This document shows, piece after piece, positions 35,593 to 44,011 of a DNA stretch of 64,000 nt; positions within the stretch are counted from its first letter, which is position 1, and every line of letters begins with the position of its first letter. Origin of the DNA: Prauserella cavernicola (lineage in GTDB: Bacteria; Actinomycetota; Actinomycetes; Mycobacteriales; Pseudonocardiaceae); NCBI RefSeq assembly GCF_016595675.1, contig NZ_JAENJH010000006.1:62001-126000 (forward strand), written 5' to 3'. A program made the position numbers and the translations under genes. A model generated the notes under the pieces. It saw nothing but the letters and a program-made list of their open reading frames with translations. It did no database searches and was not told the DNA's origin.

Positions 35593-36641
35593 CGACTGAC
35601 GCGAGCACCGCCCGGGCGGTCCTGTTCGAGCGGGACGCGGACGGGGAGGTCGCCATCGTGTTCGGAACCGTGGACGTACCGTCCGCCGGCCCGGGAATGC
35701 TGCTGATCAGGCCCGAGTTCGTGGGCATCTGCGGTACCGACATCGAGATCCTCCACGATCGGATGCCGGTGACGTTCGACCTCAACCTGCCTCATTCGAT
35801 GGGACACGAGTGGTCGGGCACGGTCGTGGAGGTCGGTGACGGCGTGGACGCCTTCGCCCCAGGCGATCGGGTGCTCGGGCACGGCGACATGGGCGGCAAC
35901 CACTGGTTCGGCGCGACGGACGACGGTGCGGCAGCCGAGCTCTTCGTCCTGCCCGCGTCGATGTGCTTCCCCGTTCCCGACGGCGTCGACATGGTCACCG
36001 CCGCGATCATCGAGCCGTTTGCGTGTGTCCTGAACGGATTCCAGAAGATCGGCGGGGTCACCGCCGCCGACACGGTGCACGTGTTCGGGCTCGGAGCGAT
36101 CGGCCTCGCCGCCGTCGCACACGCCGCGTACACCGGAGCTCAGGTCGTCGCGCTGGATCCCAGCCCGCTGCGGAGGAGCCGCGCACTGGCACTGGGAGCC
36201 GCGGCGGCCTTCGACCCCGTCGACGACCGATTCTCGGTCGCCATGATCGCTCAGGAGGTGGGCCGCCCCGATGCCGACATCGTGGTCGAGGCCTCGGGCG
36301 CGAGCGGTGCTCAGGCCGCGGCGCTCGCCCACGCCGCACATCAGGGGAGGGTCCTGTTCATGGGGTTGTCCCGGCCCCGCTCGGCGCCGGCGCAACTGTC
36401 GTTGATCGTGGAGCGCGACCTCACCGTGTGCAGCTCCGTGGGTGCTCCGGTCGCCATCTGGGAACCTTCGATCCGATACCTGGCCCGGGCTGGTCTCGAT
36501 CTCGGGTCCCTCGTGACCAGGACGCTTCCCTTCTCGCAGGCCGCCGAAGCGTTCGTGCTCGCGCAGGACTCGGCGGCCGACATCAAAGTGATGCTCCGCC
36601 CGGACACCCCGCCACCGGGTGTCCCCGTCCAGCAGGGCTGA
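35589..36641 (+). CDS. Zinc-type medium-chain dehydrogenase (MDR)
   Basis: 350 residues. Catalytic-metal residues in VGICGTDIEIL (Cys) and MGHEWSG (His-Glu), a second Glu in IIEPFACVLNG, and the Rossmann segment HVFGLGAIGLAAVAHA. The four-Cys structural-zinc lobe is absent: the loop reads GHGDMGGNHWFG. It resembles threonine/sorbitol dehydrogenase-like MDRs that oxidise polyols or secondary alcohols. GTG start, overlapping the XRE stop. A GGACACCC/GGGTGTCC hairpin at 36602-36624 lies at its 3' end. Confidence 0.9.
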   Translation: MTTDASTARAVLFERDADGEVAIVFGTVDVPSAGPGMLLIRPEFVGICGTDIEILHDRMPVTFDLNLPHSMGHEWSGTVVEVGDGVDAFAPGDRVLGHGDMGGNHWFGATDDGAAAELFVLPASMCFPVPDGVDMVTAAIIEPFACVLNGFQKIGGVTAADTVHVFGLGAIGLAAVAHAAYTGAQVVALDPSPLRRSRALALGAAAAFDPVDDRFSVAMIAQEVGRPDADIVVEASGASGAQAAALAHAAHQGRVLFMGLSRPRSAPAQLSLIVERDLTVCSSVGAPVAIWEPSIRYLARAGLDLGSLVTRTLPFSQAAEAFVLAQDSAADIKVMLRPDTPPPGVPVQQG

Positions 36642-36652
36642 GCGGGGCCGGG

Positions 36653-37342
36653 TCAACCGCGACGCTGCTGGCGCCCGACGACGACCCAGATCGCGACGCA
36701 CGGCTCGGCATGGGGGTTGCTGAGCCGGTGCGGGCTGCTCGAGTCGAAGTCGATGCTGTCGCCCGCCGCGAGTGAGACGGTGCGGAAGGAGACCTGCACA
36801 TCGAGGGTGCCGGAGAGAACGTGTCCGTACTCCCAGCCGTTGTGGTGCATCAGGTTGTCCTGACTGCAGGACTCGCTGCCCGGCGGGTAGGTGATCCGCA
36901 GGAACTCCACCTCGGGATCGTCCTCGGCCGTCAGCCGCTCCCAGGTGACGTCGCCGAGCTGGATGCTCGGCCGGTCGGCAGCGCTTTGGTGACCGGGCAG
37001 TGGACGCGCGTCGGTACTCACGTCGGCGAGACTTGCGACCTCGTCCGCCTCCACGACGGGCGACTCCGGTTCGGGGGACGGCCCGTCACCGTCGTTGCCC
37101 GAGGCCATGAGGGAATCCAGTGACAGGTTGAGCTCGGAGGTGATCGCGTAGAGGGTCCCGATCGACGGCGCGGCACGGCCCAGTTCGACCTGAGAGATGA
37201 AGCTCGGTGAGACCCCGACCCGCCGACCCATCTCGCGAATGGAGATCTTCTCCGTGAGCCGCGCCTGCCGGAGGCGCTGGCCCAGAGCCGCACCCGGAGC
37301 TGTCCCGGCCTCCGCGACATCTCCGCTGGCTGCCGAACTCAC
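36653..37342 (-). CDS. XRE-family regulator with C-terminal cupin
   Basis: 229 residues. HTH (ISIREMGRRVGVSPSFISQVELGRAAPSIGTLYAI) and a C-terminal cupin (GWEYGHVLSGTLDVQVSFRTVSLAAGDSIDFDSSSPHRLSNP) joined by an acidic linker. XRE-cupin proteins often regulate catabolic genes with the substrate sensed by the cupin. It is downstream of the hydroxyquinol operon on the same strand, with a 122-base gap carrying dyads, so it may be the operon's regulator with its own promoter. Confidence 0.93.
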   Translation of the reverse strand: MSSAASGDVAEAGTAPGAALGQRLRQARLTEKISIREMGRRVGVSPSFISQVELGRAAPSIGTLYAITSELNLSLDSLMASGNDGDGPSPEPESPVVEADEVASLADVSTDARPLPGHQSAADRPSIQLGDVTWERLTAEDDPEVEFLRITYPPGSESCSQDNLMHHNGWEYGHVLSGTLDVQVSFRTVSLAAGDSIDFDSSSPHRLSNPHAEPCVAIWVVVGRQQRRG

Positions 37343-37375
37343 GTCACACCCTCCCTTTGCGCACTACCGTGCGAC

Positions 37376-37440
37376 TGTACAGCGTGGGTACACCCGGCCG
37401 CCATGCGCGCTGCCGTCCCGATGTGCAGCAGAAGTGCACA
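37376..37440. promoter_or_regulatory. Dyad symmetries upstream of the XRE-cupin gene
   Basis: TGTAC-N7-GTACA (37376-37392) and TGTGCA-N7-TGCACA (37422-37440) lie between the operon end and the XRE-cupin start. Their half-sites are alike (TGTRC/GYACA), so they may be autoregulatory operators. TGCACACTCA (37435-37444) recurs at 42849-42858 in the divergent catabolic promoter; this could be chance. Confidence 0.4.
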
Positions 37441-37464
37441 CTCAGTGGTCGTCGTCGCCGGTGC

Positions 37465-37824
37465 TCAGGGGAGCGGGGTCGGCTGGTAGGCGGTGAGCAG
37501 CCAGCGCCCGTCGTGGTCTGACCAGACCGCGAGAAACGCGTTGCGCATCAGCCGGGTGGTGCCGCGGGCGCGGACCTCGGTCGCCATCTCCCCGACGACG
37601 ATCGCGGCTCCGTCGAGGAGCAGCGGTGGGTCCTCGCGGTGGGTGATCGGCCCGTAGAGCAGTTCACCGGACCGGATCCTGTCCAGGTATGCGGCCTTGT
37701 CGTCGCGGTCGCCGCGGGAGTGGGTGTACACGAGGCGGTCGTCGAGCAGCAGGGCGAGCGCATCCGCGTCCCCGGCGGCCATGGCCGCGTAGCGCTGCTC
37801 CTGCGCCTCGGCCAAGGTGCTCAT
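37465..37824 (-). CDS. NTF2-like/DUF4440 protein, paralogue B
   Basis: 119 residues of the SnoaL/NTF2-like fold. Seen: EQRYAAMAAGDADALALLLDDRLVYTHS, RDDKAAYLDRI, YGPI and GRWLLTAYQPTPLP. It is clearly a paralogue of 42361-42774 (shared YTHS, RD-KA-Y, YGPI, W-L-AYQPT). The fold includes dehydratases, isomerases and hydrolases; no activity is assigned. The start overlaps the thiolase stop (ATGA). It is the last gene of the hydroxyquinol operon. Confidence 0.85.
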   Translation of the reverse strand: MSTLAEAQEQRYAAMAAGDADALALLLDDRLVYTHSRGDRDDKAAYLDRIRSGELLYGPITHREDPPLLLDGAAIVVGEMATEVRARGTTRLMRNAFLAVWSDHDGRWLLTAYQPTPLP

Positions 37825-39029
37825 GCGACCCGCTCGAAGAGCGCGGCGAGCCCCTGACCCCCTGCGATGCACATCGTCTCGAGGCCGTAGCGGGCCTCGC
37901 GGCGCTGCATCTCGCGGGTGAGCGTGGTGAGGATCCGGGCACCGGTGGCGCCGATCGGATGGCCGAGGGAGATGCCGGAGCCGTGCACGTTGAGCCGGTC
38001 GAAGTCCGCATCGCCGAAGCCCCACTCGCGAGTGCAGGCCAGGACCTGCGCGGCGAAGGCCTCGTTGAGCTCGATCAGCCCGACCTCGTCGAGGGTCACG
38101 CCTGCGTTGTTCAGCACCTTGGCGGTCGCCGGGACCGGCGCGGTCCCGAGCATCCGCGGTTCGGTTCCCGAATGACCCCAGCTCACGAGCCGGGCCAACG
38201 GCGTCAGCCCGAGCTCGGCCGCCCGTTCCGGGAAGGTGACCACGCAGACCGCGGCGCCGTCGTTCTGCCCCGACGCGTTGCCGGCGGTGACCGTCGAGTC
38301 GGGATCGCTCATGATCGGCCGCAGCCTGCCGAGCTTCTCGACCGACGTGTCCCTGCGTACGTGCTCGTCTCGGTCGACGACGAACTCGCCCGTGCGGTCC
38401 CGGGCGGAGACGGGGACGACCTCGTCGTCGAACGTCCCCGCCGACCAGGCCGCAGCCGCCCGCTCGTGCGAGCGCACCGCGTACTCGTCCTGCTCGCGGC
38501 GGGAGATCGAGTACTTCTCCCGCATCGCCTCCGCGGTCTCGATCATGCCGCCGGGCAGGGGGAAGTTCTGCCCGCCCGCAGTCAGGCGGCCCCGGGTCAG
38601 TGAGTCGTGCAGCATCAGGCCCGGTCCGTTGCGGATTCCTGCCCGGACCTCCGCCGAGAAGAACGGCGCACGGCTCATCGACTCCGCGCCGCCCGCGATC
38701 ACCACGTCGCTGACGCCGGTCTGGATCTGCATCGCGGCCAGCAGGATCGCCTGCAGACCGGAGCCGCAACGGCGGTCGAGCTGGAACCCGCCGACGCTGG
38801 TGGGCAGGCCGGCGTCGAGCGCGACGACCCGGCCGAGGGCGGGGGCGTCCATCGACGGGTAGCCATGGCCGAGCACGAGCTCGTCCACCGCGTCGGGCGG
38901 GAGCTCGGTGCGCCGCATGAGCTCGCGCACGACGACCGCGCCGAGATCCTGCACCGGCACGTCCCGTAGTGCGCCGCCGAACGCACCGACCGGCGTCCGG
39001 ACGGGCTCGCAGATCACCGCGTCACGCAT
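37821..39029 (-). CDS. pcaF: Acetyl-CoA acyltransferase (3-oxoadipyl-CoA thiolase)
   Basis: 402 residues from the ATG at 39027-39029 with GGAGGAA upstream; the longer frame is not real. Active-site Cys in DRRCGSGLQA, His in NVHGSGISLGHPIGATGAR and the second Cys in CIAGGQG. It would split 3-oxoadipyl-CoA into succinyl-CoA and acetyl-CoA, the last step of hydroxyquinol breakdown. It overlaps the maleylacetate reductase gene by eight bases. Assignment to the 3-oxoadipyl substrate is from context. Confidence 0.9.
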   Translation of the reverse strand: MRDAVICEPVRTPVGAFGGALRDVPVQDLGAVVVRELMRRTELPPDAVDELVLGHGYPSMDAPALGRVVALDAGLPTSVGGFQLDRRCGSGLQAILLAAMQIQTGVSDVVIAGGAESMSRAPFFSAEVRAGIRNGPGLMLHDSLTRGRLTAGGQNFPLPGGMIETAEAMREKYSISRREQDEYAVRSHERAAAAWSAGTFDDEVVPVSARDRTGEFVVDRDEHVRRDTSVEKLGRLRPIMSDPDSTVTAGNASGQNDGAAVCVVTFPERAAELGLTPLARLVSWGHSGTEPRMLGTAPVPATAKVLNNAGVTLDEVGLIELNEAFAAQVLACTREWGFGDADFDRLNVHGSGISLGHPIGATGARILTTLTREMQRREARYGLETMCIAGGQGLAALFERVA

Positions 39030-40077
39030 GGGGTTCCTCCCGGGGTGGGCGTCCGTCGTAGGCCGCGTCGAGAAGTGCGGTGAGCGCGGCGCGATCGACC
39101 TGACGGGGATTGCTGTAGGGCGCGTCGACGGCCTGGTCGACGACACCGGCGAGGTCCTCGCGGCGGGCGCCCAGCGCGCTGAGCGAGCTGGGGGCCCCGA
39201 GGGTGCGGAGGCGGTCCCACAGCGGCTCGCAGCCGAGGGCACGCGCGACCGCGTCCGCCGCTGCGGGCGCCGCCGGTGCGTTGAACGCCAGCACGTGCGG
39301 CAGCATCACGGTGTGGGTCTCGGAATGGGGCAGGTCCAGGGTGCCGCCCAGGACGTGGCAGAGCTTGTGGTGCAGGCCCATCGTGGTCTGGCCAAGGCAT
39401 GCGCCCGCCAGCCAGGCGGCGTACAGGGCGTCCGAACGGCCGTCGCCGGGGTCGGCCACGACCCGGGGGAGCGCCGCGGCCATCGCGCGCACGCTCTCCT
39501 CGGCCATCAGCGACACGATCGGCGAGGCGTCCGGGGCGTACAGCGCCTCGACAGCGTGCGCGATCGCGTTGACCCCGCTGGTCACGCTCATCGGCACCGG
39601 CAGGGAGAGCGTGAGCTCCGGGTCGTAGACCACGCCGCGCGGCAGCACGACGGGGTTCTTGCCGGTCTTCTTGATCCCGTTCTCGGTCAGCCCCCAGACC
39701 GGGGTCATCTCAGAGCCGGCGTAGGTGGTCGGCACGGCCACGATCGGCAGTCCGGAACGCAGGGCGATGATCTTGCCCAGGCCGACGGTCGAGCCACCAC
39801 CGACGGCCACACACCCGTCCGCACCGCGCGCGGCGGCGACCTTCACGGCCCGGTCCGCCACCTCGACGGGCACGTGCATGCGGGCCTCGGCGTGCACGCC
39901 GGCCGCGCGGTCGCCGAGCAGGCCGGCGACCCGTTCGGCGAGCTCTCGCTGCTCGGGCGTGCTCAGCACCAGCACCCGTCGGAGTTCCATGTGGTCGAGT
40001 TCGTCGGCCAGCGCGGCCAGCCGCCCGGCGCCGAACGCGACTCGCATCGGCGGGGCCGAGTAGACGAAGTCCCTCAT
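39022..40077 (-). CDS. Maleylacetate reductase
   Basis: 351 residues, iron-containing alcohol dehydrogenase family. Seen: cofactor motif AVGGGSTVGLGK, PTTYAGSEMTPVWGLTE and metal-site His in NAIAHAVEAL, GLHHKLCHVLGG and HTVMLPHVL. Maleylacetate reductases carry these features and lack the longer GGGSxxDxAK form. It reduces maleylacetate to 3-oxoadipate with NADH. The start overlaps the dioxygenase stop (ATGA). Confidence 0.92.
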   Translation of the reverse strand: MRDFVYSAPPMRVAFGAGRLAALADELDHMELRRVLVLSTPEQRELAERVAGLLGDRAAGVHAEARMHVPVEVADRAVKVAAARGADGCVAVGGGSTVGLGKIIALRSGLPIVAVPTTYAGSEMTPVWGLTENGIKKTGKNPVVLPRGVVYDPELTLSLPVPMSVTSGVNAIAHAVEALYAPDASPIVSLMAEESVRAMAAALPRVVADPGDGRSDALYAAWLAGACLGQTTMGLHHKLCHVLGGTLDLPHSETHTVMLPHVLAFNAPAAPAAADAVARALGCEPLWDRLRTLGAPSSLSALGARREDLAGVVDQAVDAPYSNPRQVDRAALTALLDAAYDGRPPREEPHA

Positions 40078-40937
40078 TCCGGCGCCAGCACAAGGTCGAA
40101 GCGGGCGTGGTGGAAGGGCGAGGCGACGCCGTACCGCGCGGCCTGCTCGGGGTCGTCGACCAGCTCGAACTCGGTGAGCAGGCTGCTCTTCACCGCGAAC
40201 ACCGCGTCCGAGTCGATCCACTCGCTCCCCGCGACGAAGGCGTGGGTGGTCACCGAGTGGTGCCCCTCGGCCGCGCCGATGAAGTGGATGTGGCCCGGCC
40301 GGTTGGGGTGGCGCGAGGTGGCCTCCAGTAGCTCTCCCACCGGGCCATCGGTCGGGATCGGGTAGAAGGCGGGCTTCACGGTTCGGAACCAATAGCGGCC
40401 GTCCGTGTCCGTGGTGAACAGGCCGCGCCCATTGAGGTCCGGCATCTCGCCCGGTTTCTGGACGTCGTAGAAGCCTTTGTCGTCGGCCTGCCAGACGTCG
40501 ACCGTGGCGCCCGGCAACGGAATGCCCTCGGTGTCGGTGACCCTGCCCTCCACGACACACGGCACGCCGCCGCCGACCAGGTCGACGGTGTCGCCGAGTT
40601 CCCGGGGTGGGCTCTCGACCATGTGGAAGGGCCCGAGCACGGTCGATGGCGTGGAGCCGCTGGAGTTGCGTTCACTCTCCAGCGTCTCGACGAGCATCGT
40701 CACTCCGAACACGTCGGAGAGCAGGATGAACTCCTGACGGGTGTCGTCGCACTTGTGCCCGACCCGGGTGAGGAAGTCGATCACTCTCTCCCACTCCGCC
40801 ATCGTCGGGTCGACCTCGCGGACGAACGCGTGCAGGTGCTGGGTCAGGCTGGTCAGCACCGACCGCAGCCGGGGGTCCTCCGTGCGGGAGAACGCCTCGA
40901 CGACGACGTCGGCGGACTGTTCGGCGGTGAAGTCCAT
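40074..40937 (-). CDS. Hydroxyquinol 1,2-dioxygenase (intradiol)
   Basis: 287 residues from the ATG at 40935-40937. An N-terminal helical dimerisation domain (FTRVGHK region, FVREVDPTMAEWERVIDFLTRVGHKCDDTRQEFILLSDVFG) precedes the intradiol core with Fe(III) Tyr/His residues (GFYDVQ, FYPIPTDGPVGELL, RPGHIHF, HHSVTTHAF). Together with the adjacent maleylacetate reductase this indicates ortho-cleavage of 1,2,4-trihydroxybenzene to maleylacetate. A catechol-type substrate is less likely, since no muconate cycloisomerase is present. Confidence 0.92.
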   Translation of the reverse strand: MDFTAEQSADVVVEAFSRTEDPRLRSVLTSLTQHLHAFVREVDPTMAEWERVIDFLTRVGHKCDDTRQEFILLSDVFGVTMLVETLESERNSSGSTPSTVLGPFHMVESPPRELGDTVDLVGGGVPCVVEGRVTDTEGIPLPGATVDVWQADDKGFYDVQKPGEMPDLNGRGLFTTDTDGRYWFRTVKPAFYPIPTDGPVGELLEATSRHPNRPGHIHFIGAAEGHHSVTTHAFVAGSEWIDSDAVFAVKSSLLTEFELVDDPEQAARYGVASPFHHARFDLVLAPE

Positions 40938-40945
40938 GGGGTCTC

Positions 40946-41581
40946 CTAGATGTCGACGGAAAGGGCGGTGCCGGTGCGCGCGACCACTTCCTCGACCGTG
41001 ACGCCCGGCGCCAGTTCGCGCAGGACGGGCCCGGCCGGGGTGAGGTCGATGACGGCGAGGTCGGTGATCACCCGGTCGACGACGCCGCGGCCGGTCAGCG
41101 GCAGGCTGCACGTGTCGACGAGCTTCGGCGAACCGTCCCGGGCGACGTGCTCCATCAGCACGACGACGCGGCGAGCGCCCGCGACGAGGTCCATGGCGCC
41201 GCCGATGCCTTTGATCAGTTGTCCCGGGACGGCCCAGTTGGCGAGGTCGCCGTCGGCGGAGACCTGCATCGCGCCGAGCAGCGCGACGTCCATCCGGCCG
41301 CCGCGGATCATGGTGAAGCTGGCCGCGGAGTCGAAGAAGGCCGCGCCGCGCTGGACGGTCACCGTCTCCTTGGCCGCGTTGATCAGGTCGGCGTCCACCT
41401 GTGCCTCCAGGGGTGCGGTCCCGACGCCGAGGATCCCGTTCTCGGCGTGCACGACCACCTCGACCCCTTCCGCGAGATGGTCCGGCACGAGGGTCGGGAT
41501 CCCGATGCCCAGGTTCACGTACGTGCCGTCGGCGAGGTCCGCGGCGGCCCGCGCGGCGATCTCGGTCCTGCTCCACGGCAT
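40946..41581 (-). CDS. pcaJ: 3-oxoacid (3-oxoadipate) CoA-transferase, subunit B
   Basis: 211 residues. The catalytic Glu in [20 protein letters not shown] and [21 protein letters not shown] are diagnostic of the beta subunit. It forms a pair with subunit A (41583), one base apart. It would transfer CoA from succinyl-CoA to 3-oxoadipate. An acetoacetate role (ScoB) is possible by sequence, but context points to 3-oxoadipate. Confidence 0.92.
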   Translation of the reverse strand: MPWSRTEIAARAAADLADGTYVNLGIGIPTLVPDHLAEGVEVVVHAENGILGVGTAPLEAQVDADLINAAKETVTVQRGAAFFDSAASFTMIRGGRMDVALLGAMQVSADGDLANWAVPGQLIKGIGGAMDLVAGARRVVVLMEHVARDGSPKLVDTCSLPLTGRGVVDRVITDLAVIDLTPAGPVLRELAPGVTVEEVVARTGTALSVDI

Positions 41582-41582
41582 G

Positions 41583-42350
41583 TCAGGTTCCCTCCGGCGC
41601 GCGCACGACGCGCTTTTCGATCTGCTTCTCGCTGGCCTGCTCTGCGGTGAGCGGCACGACCCGGCTCACGAAGATCCCGGGCAGGTGGATCTCGTCGGGG
41701 TCGAGCTCACCGGGCTCGACGAGTTCCTCGACCTCGGCGATGGCGACCCGCGCGGCCATGGCGCACAACGGGTTGAAGTTGCGCGCCGAGGCGTGGAAGA
41801 CCAGGTTCCCGTGCCGGTCGCCGCGGGCGGCCCGCACGAGGCCGAAGTCGGTCGGCAGGGAGGGTTCAAGTACGTGGTCGCGGCCGCCGAAGCTGCGGAC
41901 CTCCTTGGGAGGAGACGCGACCGCCACGGAACCGTCCGCGTGATGACGCCAGACCAGGCCGCCCTCCGCGACGACGGTCCCCGCCCCGGTAGGCGTGAAG
42001 AACGCCGGGATGCCGGCGCCCGCGGCGCGCAGCCGCTCGGCCAGCGTGCCCTGCGGCGTGACCTCCACCTCGACCTCACCGGCCAGGTACTGGCGGGCGA
42101 ACTCCTTGTTGTCCCCGAAGTAGGACGCGACCACCCTGCGGATCCGGCCCTCCGCCAACAGCAGGGACAGCCCCCAGCCATCGGCGCCACAGTTGTTCGA
42201 GGCGATCTCCAGATCGGTGACCGTCCCCGCCATCAGGGCGTCGATCAGCACGACCGGGACACCGCACAGCCCGAATCCACCGACCGCGATCGAACTCCCG
42301 TCGGGAATGTCCGCGACGGCCTCCGACGCAGACCTCACGACCTTGTCCAT
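41583..42350 (-). CDS. pcaI: 3-oxoacid (3-oxoadipate) CoA-transferase, subunit A
   Basis: 255 residues from the ATG at 42348-42350. The CoA-binding [24 protein letters not shown] and [19 protein letters not shown] are typical of the alpha subunit. It overlaps functionally and nearly physically with subunit B. It follows the NTF2-like gene by ten bases. Confidence 0.92.
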   Translation of the reverse strand: MDKVVRSASEAVADIPDGSSIAVGGFGLCGVPVVLIDALMAGTVTDLEIASNNCGADGWGLSLLLAEGRIRRVVASYFGDNKEFARQYLAGEVEVEVTPQGTLAERLRAAGAGIPAFFTPTGAGTVVAEGGLVWRHHADGSVAVASPPKEVRSFGGRDHVLEPSLPTDFGLVRAARGDRHGNLVFHASARNFNPLCAMAARVAIAEVEELVEPGELDPDEIHLPGIFVSRVVPLTAEQASEKQIEKRVVRAPEGT

Positions 42351-42360
42351 GGGCTTCCTC

Positions 42361-42774
42361 TCAGCGCGGCGCGGCAACGGGCGGGACGGCGGTGGGCTGG
42401 TATGCGGCGAGCCGCCAGTCGCCGGTGTGCCGGGTCCAGACCGCGAGGCCGACGTTGTGGATGGTCTTCGGCGCACCGTTGATCACGGCGTCGCAGCGGA
42501 ACTCTCCGACGACGAGCACGGTGTCGCCGAGCACGACGACTTCCTGCTCGGTGTAGGCGATCGGGCCGTAGTCGAAGGTGCCGTCGGCGACCATTCCGAC
42601 GTACTCGGCCTTGGTGTCCCGGGAGGCGTTGGAGTGCGTGTAGAGCAAGTCCTCCGACAACAACTCGGCCAGCTCCGGGACGTCAGCCGCGCTCATCGCG
42701 GCGTATCGGCGGCGTTCGAGTCCGCGGATCGCGGTGACGAGCTGTATCTGACGCTGATCACTGGTCGTGCTCAT
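42361..42774 (-). CDS. NTF2-like/DUF4440 protein, paralogue A
   Basis: 137 residues from the ATG at 42772-42774, which has a strong AAAGGAGGGG site; the longer frame is not supported. Seen: ERRRYAAMSAADVPELAELLSEDLLYTHS, RDTKAEYVGMV, YGPI and GDWRLAAYQPTAVP. It is the first gene of the hydroxyquinol operon, and a paralogue (37465) is the last. In this fold a Tyr/His/Asp site can support dehydration; whether it does here is unknown. It is a candidate for ring-forming dehydration. Confidence 0.87.
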   Translation of the reverse strand: MSTTSDQRQIQLVTAIRGLERRRYAAMSAADVPELAELLSEDLLYTHSNASRDTKAEYVGMVADGTFDYGPIAYTEQEVVVLGDTVLVVGEFRCDAVINGAPKTIHNVGLAVWTRHTGDWRLAAYQPTAVPPVAAPR

Positions 42775-42885
42775 GAGCCCCTCCTTTGCGGTCTTTGTGT
42801 CGCGGGCCGGGGACAGCGGCACCCGGACCAGCGCGGGGAAAGTATCACTGCACACTCATCGGCAGCAACCAGTTCCGAAAGTAAT

Positions 42886-42899
42886 AGCAAACGTTTCGT
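42886..42899. promoter_or_regulatory. LacI-like operator and promoter in the divergent region
   Basis: The sequence centred on AAACGTTT (42889-42896) matches the AAnCGnTT core of LacI-family operators. A good -35 element, TTGACA (42910-42915), lies just to its right with CAGAGT 17 bases further as a weak -10, directed at the isomerase-like operon. No LacI gene is adjacent, so the regulator would be encoded outside this region. Confidence 0.4.
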
Positions 42900-43034
42900 G
42901 TTCTCCTTATTGACAAAGGCTGCGGACGCAGTCAGAGTGGCAATCGCTTCGCGGCGCGGTGGCCGAGCCGGTGACGGTCGGCCGGGACTGCCGCCCGAGC
43001 GACTTGATCCCGACGACGTGATGGAGTGGTCACC

Positions 43035-43928
43035 GTGACTGCACGGCCGGGTGCTGAGCAGGTTTCCGAGCAGGTTTCGGGGCACGAGCTGATCGCCGCC
43101 TGCTGGACCACGGCCGGAGCCTGCGATGCGATGGGCCCCGACGACCGGAGTCCGGTGCCGATCCGGGAGCGGGTCGCCGCAGCCGTCGCCGCCGGCTTCG
43201 CGGGCTTCGGGATCGGGTACCTCGACCTGATGGAGGTCGAGCGCACCGTCGGCTTCGCGGCCTTCCGGGCCCTGCTCGACGAGTACGGCGTCCGGTATCT
43301 GGAGTTGGAGGTGCTCGACCAGTTCCACTCCACCGGCGAGACGCGGGCGCGCTCGGACGCCAAGCGGGCCGACCTGCTCCGCGCCGCCGAGTCGCTCGGC
43401 GCGCTGCGGATGAAGAGTATCGGCAGTGTCGCCGGGGGCGAGGTCGACATCGAGCGCGCCGCGGACGACTTCGGCCGGCTGTGCGAGCAGGCCAAGGCGG
43501 CGTCGGGGATGTCCGTCGGGCTCGAGTCCATGCCGTTCACCGACATCCGGACGCCCGACGTCGCGCTCGAGATCGTGAGCCGGGCCGGTCAGGCCAACGG
43601 CGGGATCTTCCTCGACATCTGGCATGTGGCCCGGGCGGGTCTCGACGTGTCGGAGGTGGCGTCGCTCCCCGTCGAGCACATCGCCGGCGTCGAGATCGAC
43701 GACGCGGACGCCGAGGTTCGAGGCACGCTGATCGAGGACACCTTCAACGAGCGGCGCTTTCCCGGTGAGGGTGTCCTCGACGTCCAGGGGTTCGTCGACG
43801 CGGTCGCCAAGACCGGCTACTCCGGACCGTGGGGGGTGGAGATGCTCTCCACCGACTTCCGCGCGATGCCGGTGCGCGATGCCACCCGCCGGGCGTACGA
43901 CACCACGATCCGGTTCCTGGACCGGTGA
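43035..43928 (+). CDS. Sugar-phosphate isomerase/epimerase-like TIM-barrel protein
   Basis: 297 residues, xylose-isomerase-like (AP endonuclease 2) family, the superfamily of IolE (2-keto-myo-inositol dehydratase) and IolI. Metal-site acidic residues appear in GLESMPFTDIRT (Glu), IFLDIWHVARAG (Asp/His), VEIDDADAEV (Asp) and WGVEMLS (Glu). The GTG at 43035 is chosen because GGAG precedes it by eight bases; a GTG at 43026 is possible. It is the first gene of the importer operon. An epimerase, dehydratase or isomerase of a cyclitol or sugar is likely. Confidence 0.88.
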   Translation: MTARPGAEQVSEQVSGHELIAACWTTAGACDAMGPDDRSPVPIRERVAAAVAAGFAGFGIGYLDLMEVERTVGFAAFRALLDEYGVRYLELEVLDQFHSTGETRARSDAKRADLLRAAESLGALRMKSIGSVAGGEVDIERAADDFGRLCEQAKAASGMSVGLESMPFTDIRTPDVALEIVSRAGQANGGIFLDIWHVARAGLDVSEVASLPVEHIAGVEIDDADAEVRGTLIEDTFNERRFPGEGVLDVQGFVDAVAKTGYSGPWGVEMLSTDFRAMPVRDATRRAYDTTIRFLDR

Positions 43929-44011
43929 GCTCGGCCGGGGTAGCGCGCCCGCGTGCGGTCCGCCCGGCCGACACGTTCCGAACCGAGCAGCACGAACCCT
44001 ACGGAGGAATC

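Noticed and set aside
36602-36624. GGACACCC/GGGTGTCC hairpin as a bidirectional terminator
   Set aside because: It lies within the coding end of the dehydrogenase and lacks a T-run, so I only mention it in that entry.
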